Assembly: GCF_001306115.1 (NCBI RefSeq)
Contig: NZ_LGCL01000040.1
Coordinates: 1-64,000, forward strand
DNA from: Ornatilinea apprima
Lineage (GTDB): Bacteria > Chloroflexota > Anaerolineae > Anaerolineales > Anaerolineaceae
Reading direction: 5' to 3'
Length of the DNA stretch: 64,000 nt
Below are positions 36,427-47,500 of this stretch, piece by piece. The translations under genes were made by a program, and so were the position numbers. Positions within the stretch are counted from its first letter, which is position 1; each line of letters begins with the position of its first letter. The notes under the pieces are model-generated. The model was not told where the DNA came from, ran no database searches, and worked only from the letters and a program-made list of their open reading frames with translations.

Positions 36427-37592
36427 GCATCGAAAAACTGCAAGGCGCGGCGGCTGAAGAATTCATTCAATTTTGCCAGACCTTGGTGAAGATCCCCGGA
36501 TGTACAGGGGAAGAACGGGCGGTGGCAGAAGCAGTCACCGCTCAGTGTTTAAGCATGCCGTTTGACCGCGTGCAGACAGACGCGTTGGGTAATGTAATCG
36601 CGGTGCGAAAAGGCGCAGCAGACGGACCGCTTGTTCTATTTGACGGGCACATGGACGTTGTGCCGGTGGAAAGCGCGGAAGAATGGCAGCATGATCCGCA
36701 TGGAGCGGAGATCGCGGAGGGGAAACTGTGGGGGCGCGGGGCAGCCGACACGCGCGCCTCGCTGGCGGGGATGATCTGGGCGGCTGGCAGCCTGTCAAAG
36801 TCGGATTTTCGCGGCACGCTGGTAATGGCGGCCACGGTATGCGAAGAGAATGTAACTGGGGCGGCGCTTTCTGCGGTGCTAGATACCGTGCAGCCGGATG
36901 TGGTGGTTACCGGCGAGCCGACAGCCTTGCGGCTGGGGGTGGCGCAGAAAGGGCGCATGACCCTTTTTCTGGATGCACAGGGACGCAGCGCGCATACTTC
37001 CACGCCCGAGGCGGGGGAGAACGCGGTTGACAAAATGCTGGATGCTCTGCAGCGCCTGCGCCAGATGGAATTACCCTCGGACGCGGATTTGGGCCGCTCG
37101 CTGCTGGTGCTGACAGAAATCATTTCTGACCCCTACCCCAATGGTTTCAGTGTGCCGCACGGCTGCCACGCGCGCCTGATTGGCCGCACGCTGCCGGGTG
37201 AGAGCCGGGATCAGGTGCTGGGGCGCGTTCAAGCCGCGTTGCAGGGAATGAATGGCGTCCATTTCCACATGGGCCAATTGGAGCAGCGGACGTACACCGG
37301 GCATGTTTTGCGTGTGGAAGATTTTTTGCCGGGCTGGCGCAATCCACCCGGTGATGCCTGGCAGACGAAAATCCGGGCAGCCCTGCAGGCTGCCGGCCTG
37401 CCTGGCGATCTCTACCACGCTCCATGCGGAACCAACGCGTCCGCCAGCGCACGGCGCGGGGTCAGTAGCTTCATTTTTGGTCCGGGGGAGTTAAGTCAGG
37501 CGCATACCGTCGATGAAGGGGTGCTGGTCGAGGATGTTCTTCTCGGTGAACTGGGTTTTCGCGCTATCCTGGCGGCCTGCTTGGGGTTTTAA
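36423..37592 (+). CDS. M20-family metallohydrolase
   Basis: A 389-residue amidohydrolase/peptidase of the ArgE/DapE/CPG2 group. Metal ligands are visible: His in FDGHMDVVP, Asp in GRGAADTRAS and the catalytic Glu pair in TVCEENV. The dimerisation domain has KGRMTLFLDAQGRSAHTSTPEAGENAVDK. The C-terminal His lies in LSQAHTVDEGV. ATG overlaps the DppC-like stop as ATGA, so it is translated with the transporter and probably hydrolyses the imported substrate. Exact substrate is unknown. Confidence 0.9.
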   Translation: MSIEKLQGAAAEEFIQFCQTLVKIPGCTGEERAVAEAVTAQCLSMPFDRVQTDALGNVIAVRKGAADGPLVLFDGHMDVVPVESAEEWQHDPHGAEIAEGKLWGRGAADTRASLAGMIWAAGSLSKSDFRGTLVMAATVCEENVTGAALSAVLDTVQPDVVVTGEPTALRLGVAQKGRMTLFLDAQGRSAHTSTPEAGENAVDKMLDALQRLRQMELPSDADLGRSLLVLTEIISDPYPNGFSVPHGCHARLIGRTLPGESRDQVLGRVQAALQGMNGVHFHMGQLEQRTYTGHVLRVEDFLPGWRNPPGDAWQTKIRAALQAAGLPGDLYHAPCGTNASASARRGVSSFIFGPGELSQAHTVDEGVLVEDVLLGELGFRAILAACLGF

Positions 37593-37606
37593 TTTTTCTG
37601 AAAAGC

Positions 37607-38050
37607 TCAATCCATTTGATCCGCGAGGCATTCCAGACGCCTCAGCAGTTTTTGAACATATCCCTTTTCAATCATGGCGCCCCAATGTCCGTCGCAAAAC
37701 CGCTCGCCGCGCGCGCAGTAGGTGAGCATGGTTTTCACCTGGTCGATGGATGCGGATTGGATACTCGTGTCATCCTGCAGCATTTCCCAGGCCTGGGCAG
37801 GCTGGTAGTCGTAGTCGCACCACCAGACCTGTGAAGCGACCTGGTAGAACTGCGCAACCGCCGGGTTGTAGACCGGCCAGGCGGCGGTGACGGGATGGGG
37901 CGAATCACAGGGTGACTGCGCCCAGTGTTCAACGGGGCTGAATCCCTCGGCTTCAAATACGGGGAGAAAAGCCAGCAATTCTTCAATTTCCTGCGGGGTG
38001 GGGTTCCTGGTCTGCAAGTTGGCCTCCAAAGCGTTGACACCATTTCCCAT
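37607..38050 (-). CDS. DUF6508-type protein
   Basis: A protein of about 147 residues with start uncertain: ATG 38050 is the best fit to the domain, and an in-frame ATG at 38128 also exists. The C-terminal half YCARGERFCDGHWGAMIEKGYVQKLLRRL is the hallmark of a small uncharacterised family (ERFxDGHW). No signal peptide and no function known. It is divergent from pfaD with 125 bp between them and convergent with the M20 gene, and does not obviously belong to either unit. Confidence 0.65.
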   Translation of the reverse strand: MGNGVNALEANLQTRNPTPQEIEELLAFLPVFEAEGFSPVEHWAQSPCDSPHPVTAAWPVYNPAVAQFYQVASQVWWCDYDYQPAQAWEMLQDDTSIQSASIDQVKTMLTYCARGERFCDGHWGAMIEKGYVQKLLRRLECLADQMD

Positions 38051-38175
38051 TATGCCACAACATAAGGCAAGCGCGGTAAAGACGCGCCGCTTATCTCGAA
38101 ACGCGGGGCGCATTTTTGGGTTAAACACAACAGTACAGCCGCCTCAAATGGCATCCCTTTCTGCGAGGAAGAATT

Positions 38176-39774
38176 ATGAATACTGTTATCCATCCGCAAA
38201 ACCACCTCTCATCGCTTTTTACGGATACCGGCCTGAGCTGGCAGGGACCGGTGCAAACTGCCGCGACCCAGCCAGATGAAATGCGGGCAGCGCTGCGCCG
38301 GGCAGATCAGATTGTTTTTGTGTTTTCTGATCAGGGCAGGCTAGCCATGAGTGACCAGGGGGGGGGCGTGAGCGGCTCCGATTATCCCTTGCTGGCTGTG
38401 CTGCCACCCATACCGGCGCAGTCCCTGGGCAGCCAGCGCTTCAAAGAGACCTACGGAACGCGATACGCGCTGTACGGCGGGGCGATGGCCAACGCGATTT
38501 CGTCCGAAGACATGGTGATCGAGATGGGGCGCGCCGGGATGATGGCGTCGTTTGGCGCGGGTGGATTGCTGCCCGCGCGCATTGAAGAGGCCATTATCAA
38601 GATCAAAAGCGCGCTGCCCAACGGCCCTTATCTGTTCAACATGTTGAACAGCCCCTTTGAACCCCTGATGGAGCAGCGCGCTGTGGACCTGTACCTGCAG
38701 CACGGCATTCGAGCGATCGAAGCCTCAGCTTACCTGGGAATGACGCGCGGGTTGGTGCGCTACCGCGCCAGCGGATTGTCTCTTGACCAGCAGGGTGGGG
38801 TGGTGATTGGCAACCGCATCATCGCGAAAGTATCCCGCAAAGAGGTGGCGCGCCATTTTCTCTCACCCGCCCCGGAAGACATGCTGCGCAAGCTGGTGGA
38901 AGATGGGGAAATCTCAGAACAGCAAGCGCAGCTGGCGCGCCGGGTGCCGGTGGCGGATGACATCACCGTGGAAGCGGATTCAGGAGGGCACACCGATAAC
39001 CGCCCGCTGGTTGCGCTGCTGCCGGTGATGCTGGCCTACCGCGCCAGCCTGCAAGAAAAATATCACTACGCCGAACCCGTGCGCATTGGCGCGGGTGGGG
39101 GCATCAGCACGCCCGCTGCGGCGCTGGCCGCCTTTATGATGGGGGCGGATTATCTGGTTACGGGGTCCATTAACCAGGCTTGCGTGGAATCGGGCGCGTC
39201 AGATGAGGTGCGGGCTATGCTGGCCCAGGCTGAGATGACGGATGTAATCATGGCGCCGGCCTCAGACATGTTCGAGATGGGCGTTAAAGTGCAGGTGTTG
39301 AAACGCGGCACGCTGTTCCCTATGCGGGCGGGCAAGCTGTATGAACTCTATAGCCGGTATAACTCAATTGAAGAACTGCCGGCCAGCGAGCGCGAAAATC
39401 TGGAATCGGAAATTTTCCAGCGCAGTCTGGAAGAGGTGTGGGTAGAAACGGTGGCCTTCTTCAAAGAGCGCGACCCGCGCCAGATTGAGAAAGCCGCGCA
39501 AGACGCACATTACAAGATGGCGCTGATTTTCCGTTGGTATTTGGGTTTATCCTCACGCTGGGCGGCCCGCGCCGAAGCCAGCCGCAAGATGGATTATCAG
39601 GTGTGGTGCGGCCCATCGATGGGGGCGTTCAATGATTGGGCGCGCGGCACGCGCTTTGAAGCAATTGAAAACCGTAAAGTGGTGGACGTCAACCGGACGC
39701 TGCTGGAGGAATGTGCCTATCTATCGCGGGTACAAATGCTGCGCATGCAAGGAATTGAATTACCGTTTTCATAG
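38176..39774 (+). CDS. pfaD: PfaD-type enoyl reductase
   Basis: A 532-residue FMN-dependent enoyl-ACP reductase of the 2-nitropropane dioxygenase fold, the length and layout of PfaD from polyunsaturated-fatty-acid and related lipid synthases. A short N-terminal region precedes the barrel. PYLFNMLNSPFEP, GIRAIEASAYLGMTRGLVRYRASG and PVRIGAGGGISTPAAALAAFMMGADYLVTGSINQACVESG are typical. The C-terminus has WARGTRFEAIENRKVVDVN. GAGGAAG precedes ATG 38176. It reads toward the synthase operon (convergent), with about 1 kb between, and should reduce the enoyl intermediates, since the synthase has KR and DH but no ER domain. Confidence 0.94.
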   Translation: MNTVIHPQNHLSSLFTDTGLSWQGPVQTAATQPDEMRAALRRADQIVFVFSDQGRLAMSDQGGGVSGSDYPLLAVLPPIPAQSLGSQRFKETYGTRYALYGGAMANAISSEDMVIEMGRAGMMASFGAGGLLPARIEEAIIKIKSALPNGPYLFNMLNSPFEPLMEQRAVDLYLQHGIRAIEASAYLGMTRGLVRYRASGLSLDQQGGVVIGNRIIAKVSRKEVARHFLSPAPEDMLRKLVEDGEISEQQAQLARRVPVADDITVEADSGGHTDNRPLVALLPVMLAYRASLQEKYHYAEPVRIGAGGGISTPAAALAAFMMGADYLVTGSINQACVESGASDEVRAMLAQAEMTDVIMAPASDMFEMGVKVQVLKRGTLFPMRAGKLYELYSRYNSIEELPASERENLESEIFQRSLEEVWVETVAFFKERDPRQIEKAAQDAHYKMALIFRWYLGLSSRWAARAEASRKMDYQVWCGPSMGAFNDWARGTRFEAIENRKVVDVNRTLLEECAYLSRVQMLRMQGIELPFS

Positions 39775-39779
39775 ATTTT

Positions 39780-40049
39780 GTGAAAAACTTTAACCACTCC
39801 TCCAGGTTGGCAAAACTTTGGGTTCCGAATACGCATAAAACCATCGGTTACACCTATACGCGATACACGAAATATCTTATCCCCAACCAGGACCCCTTGA
39901 CGATTGGGGCGACACTGTCCGGATCAACCGTCAAGTTTCCCTTCAAGGGTGTGATGACCAATATTCAATACTTTAATAAAGAAATCAATATGGACGATAT
40001 TGGAAAAATGGAGAATTATGGGATTTGCGTCCCAGCCATTGAACCCTGA
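39780..40049 (+). pseudogene. Laminin-G/concanavalin-like domain fragment
   Basis: 89 codons from GTG 39780, five bases after the pfaD stop. NQDPLTIGATLSGSTVKFPFKGVMTNIQYFNKEINMDDIGKM has the shape of the last strands of a LamG-type jelly roll (iG...pFkGxixxvxifnkxl). There is no signal peptide and the domain would be less than half complete, so it is probably a remnant of an adhesin or glycan-binding protein. The sequence is AT-richer than its neighbours. No ribosome site was found. Confidence 0.45.
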
Positions 40050-40087
40050 GGCGCGGGCAGCAGGATTGAATACATGGGAAGGAGGAT

Positions 40088-40894
40088 ATGCATACAAGCC
40101 ATTCGCTCATCTCTTTCCCTTCCACCCTTGATCAAACACCCTGGTTCTCCGCGCTGCTAAGCTTGCTGCCTTTCGTCGCGGCCGGTTCGCTGCGGATCAT
40201 GGTGAGTTTTCAACCGGGTTGGTCGCCAAAAGAAGGATCGCTGTTGTATTCGGTGTACCTTCTACTCTGTACGCTTGCGCTCACCAGCGGGTTGGTGCTG
40301 GGCGCGGTTAAGAAATCTCCACGCTGGTTATACCCCTACCCGGTTTTATTGGCTTTCTCATCGTATATCCTAAGGCTGTATCTGGGGTATCTTTTGCCGG
40401 TGAAGATCAACCTGCAAAGCAGTTTCTTTTTGTCTCTGTTAATCATTCTGATCTTCTTGTGGCTGCCGCCATTCCACGCGTTCTATCAAAACATTCGCCA
40501 GGATTGGACGCTGGCTTCCTATGGCCTTTATGGACTGGTCCTGTATTTGTTTTCGGCGGTCGATTTTGACCAAACGCCAAAGCTGAACTGGTTGGTGCTG
40601 CTGCCCTCCATTCTTGCCATCTGCGCTGCGCTGGCGCATTTGCGCATTCGTTCCGCGCATGGCAGGATCGCCGCATTACTGATGGGGACGTATACCGGTT
40701 TATTCTTCTGGTTGATTCCATCTTATGTGAGCATGGTTTCGGTTTGGATCAGTGTTGTGATGGGGGTGTTCTTGCTGCTGGTGTATGGAATTACTCTGAC
40801 GGTGATTTTGTTGTCACCGGGGCTGGTGGTACTGGCGCGCCAAGCCAGGAAAGGGTTACGGGACAACCCAAAACAGGACCACCGACCGCGATAG
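40088..40894 (+). CDS. Polytopic membrane protein of unknown function
   Basis: A 268-residue protein with about seven or eight hydrophobic helices, basic at the C-terminus (ARQARKGLRDNPKQDHRPR). GGAGG lies 5 nt before ATG 40088. No motif I recognise. Its 3' end overlaps the 3' end of the phosphopantetheinyl transferase gene by 104 bp on the opposite strand. Its place between pfaD and the synthase operon suggests a part in the same lipid system, for example export or membrane insertion, but that is guilt by association only. Confidence 0.65.
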   Translation: MHTSHSLISFPSTLDQTPWFSALLSLLPFVAAGSLRIMVSFQPGWSPKEGSLLYSVYLLLCTLALTSGLVLGAVKKSPRWLYPYPVLLAFSSYILRLYLGYLLPVKINLQSSFFLSLLIILIFLWLPPFHAFYQNIRQDWTLASYGLYGLVLYLFSAVDFDQTPKLNWLVLLPSILAICAALAHLRIRSAHGRIAALLMGTYTGLFFWLIPSYVSMVSVWISVVMGVFLLLVYGITLTVILLSPGLVVLARQARKGLRDNPKQDHRPR

Positions 40895-41552
40895 TGATCA
40901 CGAAATTGTCCAATATGCGCCAATGTCCCTGCCAATGCCAGCCCATCGGGGCGGAGATTCCAAACCCGCGCAATCCATCTATGACTGGAGAGTCATCAGC
41001 CAGAATCTCAATCTCGCGTGTGTCCACACGCAGGCCGGTCTGCAGCGCTTTCAGGACGGCCTCTTTGGCGCTCCAGATGAGCGTGCTGACCAGAGCCCGA
41101 TCTTTTTCCTTTGCAGATGATACCCATTTCAATTCTGATGGTGTGAAATAGGTCTCCAAAAAACTTGGCGCGCGCGGGGTGATGGCTTCCAGGTCAATGC
41201 CGATGCGTATGGATGAATCAGAAGTGTAAACGGCCGCGGCTGCATCCCCGGAATGGCTGATAGACAGCACCCCCGGCAGTTCCCGGTCGTTGACCAGCGC
41301 GTAGGGCGCGCCGCTTTCGTGGTTATCAATGCTCATCTGTGCTGTGGAGCATCCACGCAATTCTGGCACACAATCCATCAATACGTGTTTGGCCACGCGC
41401 CGGCCGGCGATGAAGGACTTTCGCCGCAGTTCGAATTTCATGGCTTCGAAGCGGCAGGCTTCGCTGCTACTGAAAAGACCTTCCAGGCCGGAAGGGTCAC
41501 TCCCGGCTTGGGGATCAACATACCAATAGATCGGCGCCGGAGTATTGCTCAA
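40791..41552 (-). CDS. Sfp-type 4'-phosphopantetheinyl transferase
   Basis: A 253-residue enzyme that moves phosphopantetheine from CoA to carrier-domain hydroxyl groups. Motifs: SISHSGDAAAAVY, RIGIDLEAITPR (metal-binding Asp and Glu) and LIWSAKEAVLKAL (catalytic Glu and Lys). It is of the Sfp/AcpT class that serves multidomain synthases rather than fatty-acid ACP. Its ATG overlaps the synthase stop by four bases, so it is the dedicated partner of that protein. The C-terminal 35 codons overlap a convergent gene. Confidence 0.93.
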   Translation of the reverse strand: MSNTPAPIYWYVDPQAGSDPSGLEGLFSSSEACRFEAMKFELRRKSFIAGRRVAKHVLMDCVPELRGCSTAQMSIDNHESGAPYALVNDRELPGVLSISHSGDAAAAVYTSDSSIRIGIDLEAITPRAPSFLETYFTPSELKWVSSAKEKDRALVSTLIWSAKEAVLKALQTGLRVDTREIEILADDSPVIDGLRGFGISAPMGWHWQGHWRILDNFVITIAVGGPVLGCPVTLSWLGAPVPPAPVTTKSPSE

Positions 41553-44500
41553 GCCGCTTCTCCGTTCAACACCTTCAACGGCTGCACCAGTTCCTCTTCG
41601 GCCGAATAGGGCAGGGGCGCGGTGCGGTAATCGCGGATTTCCAGGTAGCGGTTACCATTGACATCGATCACGCTGGCGTCGAAGCAGTACTGCCCATCGA
41701 CGGTTTTATGCGGGCGCACTTCGGCATATAATTCGGCCGATTCCAGCGGTTTTTGGTAAAGGGTCAGGCTGCCGATGGCGCTGGGTAAGGCCAGCACACC
41801 GGTCTCGCCCACCTCGTACACACCGGCGGTCTGCAGGCACAGTTCCACCAGTTGCGGCAGGCTGAGAAATTCCTGTTTCTCGGCGGTGATCTGCGGCAGC
41901 CCGCTGTGCATTTTTCCGAGCACGTGCTCCCCGTCGCGGCTGACGCCTTCCAACACCTGGAAAGCCGGACCGTGGAAGTAGAGTTTGTAAATGTCCTCTC
42001 TGGATACCACCAGTTGGTCCTGCCATTGAGGAACCGTTGAATGATCTGGCTGCAGCGCGTCCTGGCTGGCCGCCAGATAGACCTTGCCGCTGAAGTGCTG
42101 GATTTTTTCTTCTTCAGCCTGGCCGCGCCGCGCGCGCTGCGACTCCAGCCGCACCTGAGCCACCACCCCGCGCTCTTTGCGGAACACGTTGGCCTTCCAG
42201 GTGACGCGGCGTGGTTCGTTGCGGTAGAACTTGAAGGGAGCCAGGAAGTGAATATCTTCGATGCGTGCCACCTGATAACTGCCTTCTTTGGCGGCCAGAA
42301 TGGAGGCGATATGCCGGGCGGCCACCGAGAAGCCCTCAATGCCCATCACCCCGGGCAAAACCGGAATCCCGTTGAGGGCATGATCATATAAGAAGGGCTG
42401 CTCTTGTGGGTCCAGGTCGGCTTCCAGGATGATGCCTTCTTCCAGGCTTAACCCGGTGATCCGGCTCAACATCACATGGATGGGTTTCCCGGAAGTGAGC
42501 GCCTGATTGGCTTTCTCCACCATCAAGCTGGCTTGCAGATCGGGGCTTTGTGCCAGCACACCCAGCGACCCGGCCAAAATGACTTCTCCACGGCTGCCGG
42601 CGCTCATCTCCTTGAAGACCTGTGGAGCGGCTTCCTGCGGGGAGAGCATATCAATGCCGGCCATCTTCATGATTCTGGGGATCGAGCCGCGGCTGGCCAT
42701 GCCTACTTCCGCCCAGGCGCTCCAATCTAGGGTCAGGGTACGGACTTCGGGGTGCAGGGTTTGAATGGCGTTGAGCGATTTGGCCAGCAGATCGTTGGCG
42801 GCGGCGTAGTCGGTCTGCCCGGCGTTGCCGAAGCGCCCCGCCACAGAAGAGAACCCAACGATGGCTTTGGGGAATCTACCCAGCGCTTTGAAACTCTGGT
42901 AGAAGTGGAGCAGCCCGCCGGCTTTCACCGCGATGGTTTGCAGAAATTCCTCTCTCGATTTGCTCTCAATGCGGCGGCTGATTTCCACCCCGGCAGCGTG
43001 GATCAGCACATCCACCTGTCCCTGGTCGTCAAAAATCTTTTGCACGGCGGCGCGAACTGAATCAGGGTCGGTTACATCACAAACCAGATAGTGGGCTTCA
43101 GCACCGAGTTTTTGCAGCTTGTGAAGCGTGCGCCAGGTAGCCGCGCTTCTTTCCAGGTGAGATATTTCTTTTTCCACCATGGCGGGGGTGGCTTTTTGGT
43201 GGATTTCTTTCAATTTTGTCATCAGATGTTTTTGCAGCGCCCCGCGATCTTGAGCAAGTAAGGTCAATTCCGTGGACGTCTCTTCCGGAAGTTCGCTGCG
43301 CGCCAGCAGATAGTACTTCCCGCCAAGGCGTGTGGCCAGGTCGAGCAGCACCGGGGAAACGACCCCCGCCGTGCCGCCGCTGACCACGAACACGCTGTTC
43401 TGCTCAAAAGTAATTGCATTCGCCTGGGCTACAAGTGGTTCTTCTACAGCGGCGATGGCAAAACGCTGCGCCTGCTCAATGCCAATTTCCACAATGCTCG
43501 GATCAGACAGGGTTTCATTTAGCAGTGTCGCGGCGATCTGGCTTTTGGATGCCTGAATTTCAAAATCGACCACTTTGACCAGCATGGATGGGCGTTCTTT
43601 GGCGAGGGCTTTGGCAAACCCGCTCACCAGCCCGCCCAACGGAGCGCCATGCGCGCTGCCGGAGAAGCCGTGCAGCCCGCCCAGGCGCGTGGCGCAGACC
43701 AAAAACTTGAGATCAGGCAGGGCGCGCACCAGGGAAAAGAGCGGCATTCCCCGGCGCTCGCTTTCTGACTGCCATTCTTCCAAGGAGATTTGATCATAAT
43801 CGGTTTCCAGGTCCAGCGCCGGCAGGTAGTAAATCCCGTCGATGCTTCCGCTTTCGGCAGCTTGCTTTATTTTCTCCAGGTCACTGCCATCCACCACCTG
43901 CACGGCAGTCTTTTTTGCGCGCAGCAATTTGCTCAGGCTTGCATGCGTGCCGCCGCGGTCTTTGACAATCAAAATTTTTGTGTGGCTGTTGATGTCAACG
44001 CCGGTCAGGTTGCACAGGTCAAGGCGCGGGCGCAGCACCGGTACCGGGACGCGCCGTTTCAAGACAGGCTCAAAGGTAGTCCCTTCCTCGGTTTGCTCAT
44101 CCACTTGCACGGAAGTCTGCGCGGGTTCTGACACCTCCACCTGTTGAGAAGCCAAAGACTCTTCGATGAATCCAACCACCTTGGCGAGGGTGTTGTAATC
44201 GGCCAGGATCAGGTCTTCGCGGCGCGGGATGCCGTAGTGCTCGCGCATGGTGGCGAATAATTCCGCCTGTTTGACGGTGTCGATGCCCAGATCGGCTTCC
44301 AAATCAAGCTCCATATTCAGCAATTCTACGGGATAGCCGGTTTTATCGCTGACCAGTCCCAGTAACACTGCTTGGATCTGCTTGGGTTGGGGTTGACCTT
44401 CACTTTTCCCGGCGATAGCGATGGGTTTCTCCGGCTCGACAACAGGTATTTCATCTTGGGCTGCGACAGGCGTGGGCGGTGCTTCCACAGCGATGGGCGC

Positions 44501-47500
44501 GCTGCCTGGCTGCCAGGCGGGCTGCGCGGGGTCGTACTGCGGGGGGGTGCTGTGGGTGAAGCGCAGGGTGCGCTGCACCACTTCCACGCTGGCTTCGGGC
44601 TGCCCGGAGACGGAAGCCAGCCAGTTCTGGTACTCAGCTGGATGGACGCGCTTCTCGCCCACTTTCGCCACCTGGCGCAGCAGGGTCATGGCAATTTGCG
44701 AACCAAATCCGGCGCCCAGGCGCAGCGCGTAGCGAACGGGGTACTGCCCGCCGCGTGAGAGATTCAGATCACCCAGGTCGGGATCGGCTTCGAAGGCTTC
44801 ATCGAAATGCGCAATTGGAGGAACTACCCCCGTTTCCAGGGCTTTGACCGCGATCACGTCCTCGATGCCCACGCCCATGGTGTGGCCGGTAAAGCCTTTG
44901 GTGTTGGCGATAATCACCTGGTTGGCCTTTTCGCCAAAAGTGTCGCGCAGGGCGCGGATCTCGGCGCTGGCGCTGCCGCCGCGCGCCGGGGTGTACGTTT
45001 CGTGCGAGACGAACATGGTCTGATGGGCAATTTCTTCACGCTTAAGACTAAAGCGCTGCTCAGCCTGGGCAACCAGGCGCTGCATGATCCGGCTGACGTG
45101 CTCCACATCCAGGCGGGTGCCGTGGAAGGCGCTGTTGGCAAACTGGCTGGCCACGATTTCGCAAATGGGTGTCATTCCTCGCTCTTTCACCGCGTCGGGA
45201 CTTTCCACCACCAGCGCGGCTGCGCCCATGCCAGGAATCATGCCATTGCGGCGGCGGTCGAAGGGCAAAGCAGCCTGTCGCAGATCGCCTTCAACGGTTG
45301 TCGCGCCGGTAGCCAGCAAGCCGGTGACCACCCAGTTTGCCAGGCTGCCATCGGTAACATCATCACCGGCGATCACTACCACACGGCGGCAGCGCCCGGC
45401 GCGGATCCAGTCATCCGCCAGACATACCGCCTGGGTGGTACTGGCGCAAGCCGCGTTGATTTGGGTGTTGGGTCCTTTGGCGCCGATGTATTCGGCAAAT
45501 TGAGAATGGCCCATGGCCAGAATGCGGAAGATAAAGCGCCGGTCAAAATGGTAGGTGTTTTCTTCCAGCCGCGCTGTCAGCTCAGCCAGTTTCTTTTCCA
45601 CAGAAGGGATGGGGGTTGAACCCGCCTCCGTTTTAATTTGCTGCAGAAGGTCAACCTCGGCGCGCAGCTGCTGGTACTCATAAAAGCGCTCCATTTCACC
45701 GGTCAGTTGCTCCAGACCAGGGAAGGCTGAGGCAAAAATCACACCGGTTTCATCCGCCAGGGCGGGGGGAAGCATCCAGCGGTTGGGCAGCAGGGTGCCT
45801 TTGCTGGTCTGTTTGAAGTGCATCATCAAGGGGATGCCAGCGTCACGCAGGGCTTCCATGCCCGCGCCGATTGCCAGCTGGGTGGCTATATCGAAAGCGT
45901 CCACGCGTTCAGGTGGCACGCCAAAATCCGCGGTCAGGTCAAAGCTGCCGCGCTGACCGGCCAGTTTCAGGGTTTGCTCCAGGCTGTCAATCTCCTGCAT
46001 CACCGCTCCCGATTCGCTTTTCACCACGCGGGTCAGGCGTTTTTCGAGCATGCGCTTGCGCGATGATTCTGGCAGCGGCTCAATGGAATTTTCACCTTTC
46101 AACAGGCGATGGATGTTTTCATCGTCAAAAACGGAGTGCTCACGGCCCGGAAGGCCCAGCCCCGCGCCGGAAATCACAGTCGCGCTCGCTGGGACAGGTT
46201 GGTGATTCACCAATACTGCTTCTTGAACGGGAGAAATTTCCAGGGGACGGATCTCAACGGGCTGCTCCCCATCGGTTTCTGGATAAATACCGGCGGCGAA
46301 CAGCGCGCATAAGGCTTCATTGATGGAGACGGGGCCTCCTTTGCGGGGGTGATTGGTGGCGGCTATGGTTAGGTGGCTGGCCTGCCCGGAGAGAATATCG
46401 GTCACCAGCGAGCTGAGCACCCGTTTGGGGCCAGCTTCGATAAATACGCGCGCGCCAGACGCATACAGGTTCTGAACGCCCTGAATAAACCGCACCGGGG
46501 AAGATACCTGCTGCGCCAGCATATCCAGAATTTGTTCGCGGTCTTTTGGGTAAACTTCGCCGGTCACGTTGGCCATGATGGGCAGGCGCGGGGATTGAAC
46601 ATTCATGCGCGCGATGACGCTGCGCAGCGGGCCGCTGGCGGGGGCGACAATTTGGGTATGAAAGGCGTGCGATACCGGGATTTTGACTGCCTGGAAACCG
46701 GCTTGATTGAAGGCCGCCAGGGCATTGTCAATGCCGGCGGTGGAACCGCCGATCACGGATTGGATAGGGCTGTTGTAATTGGCCAGCACTACATACCCTT
46801 CCACCTGCCGCAGAATGCGCTCCACTTCAGCGATGGGCGCGGATACAGCCGCCATACAGCCATTGTCATCCATACTGACTTTACTCATCTCCCGTCCGCG
46901 AGCGCTGACCACTTCCAGGGCTTCGCGGAAAGTCAGCACGCTGGAGGCGACCAGCGCGCCGTACTCGCCCAGGCTGTGGCCGATGACCATGTCGGGCGAG
47001 AAGCCGTAATGCTGCAGCAAGCGAAGCAGGGCAACATTGACGGTCAACACGGCGGGTTGGGTAATGGTGGTGTCTTTCAAGGCCGCTTCCGTTTTTGCCA
47101 GTTCTTCCTCACTGCCTTCGCAGAAGATATATGCGGTTAGCGGTTTGCCTAATAAGGGCGTCATCACCTTGTCTGCTTCACGGAAGGTTTCGGCGATCAC
47201 CGGCTCATGATCGAGCAGGTCTTTGAGCATATTGGCATACTGCGATCCCTGCCCGGGGAAGAGAAAGGCCACTTTGCCAGCCGCGCCGCTGCCGCGGTAA
47301 ACCCCCTGGCCGGATAAGGCTTTCCAGGCATTGTCGCCGCTGCTGTCGAAGGCTTTTAACGCGCGTTCGATGCGTTTGAGCAGGTCTTCGCGGTTGTCGT
47401 AATCAATTGCGATGCGGTCCGCCAGCGCGCAGCCCTGCGGGGTGGGCAGCGTCTCTTGAAGATTTAGACCGGCTTTGATTTGCTGTGAAAGAGAAACCAG

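Noticed and set aside
44807-47140. Several plus-strand frames of 200-270 codons inside the synthase gene
   Set aside because: They are antisense to strongly conserved catalytic domains and carry no motifs of their own.
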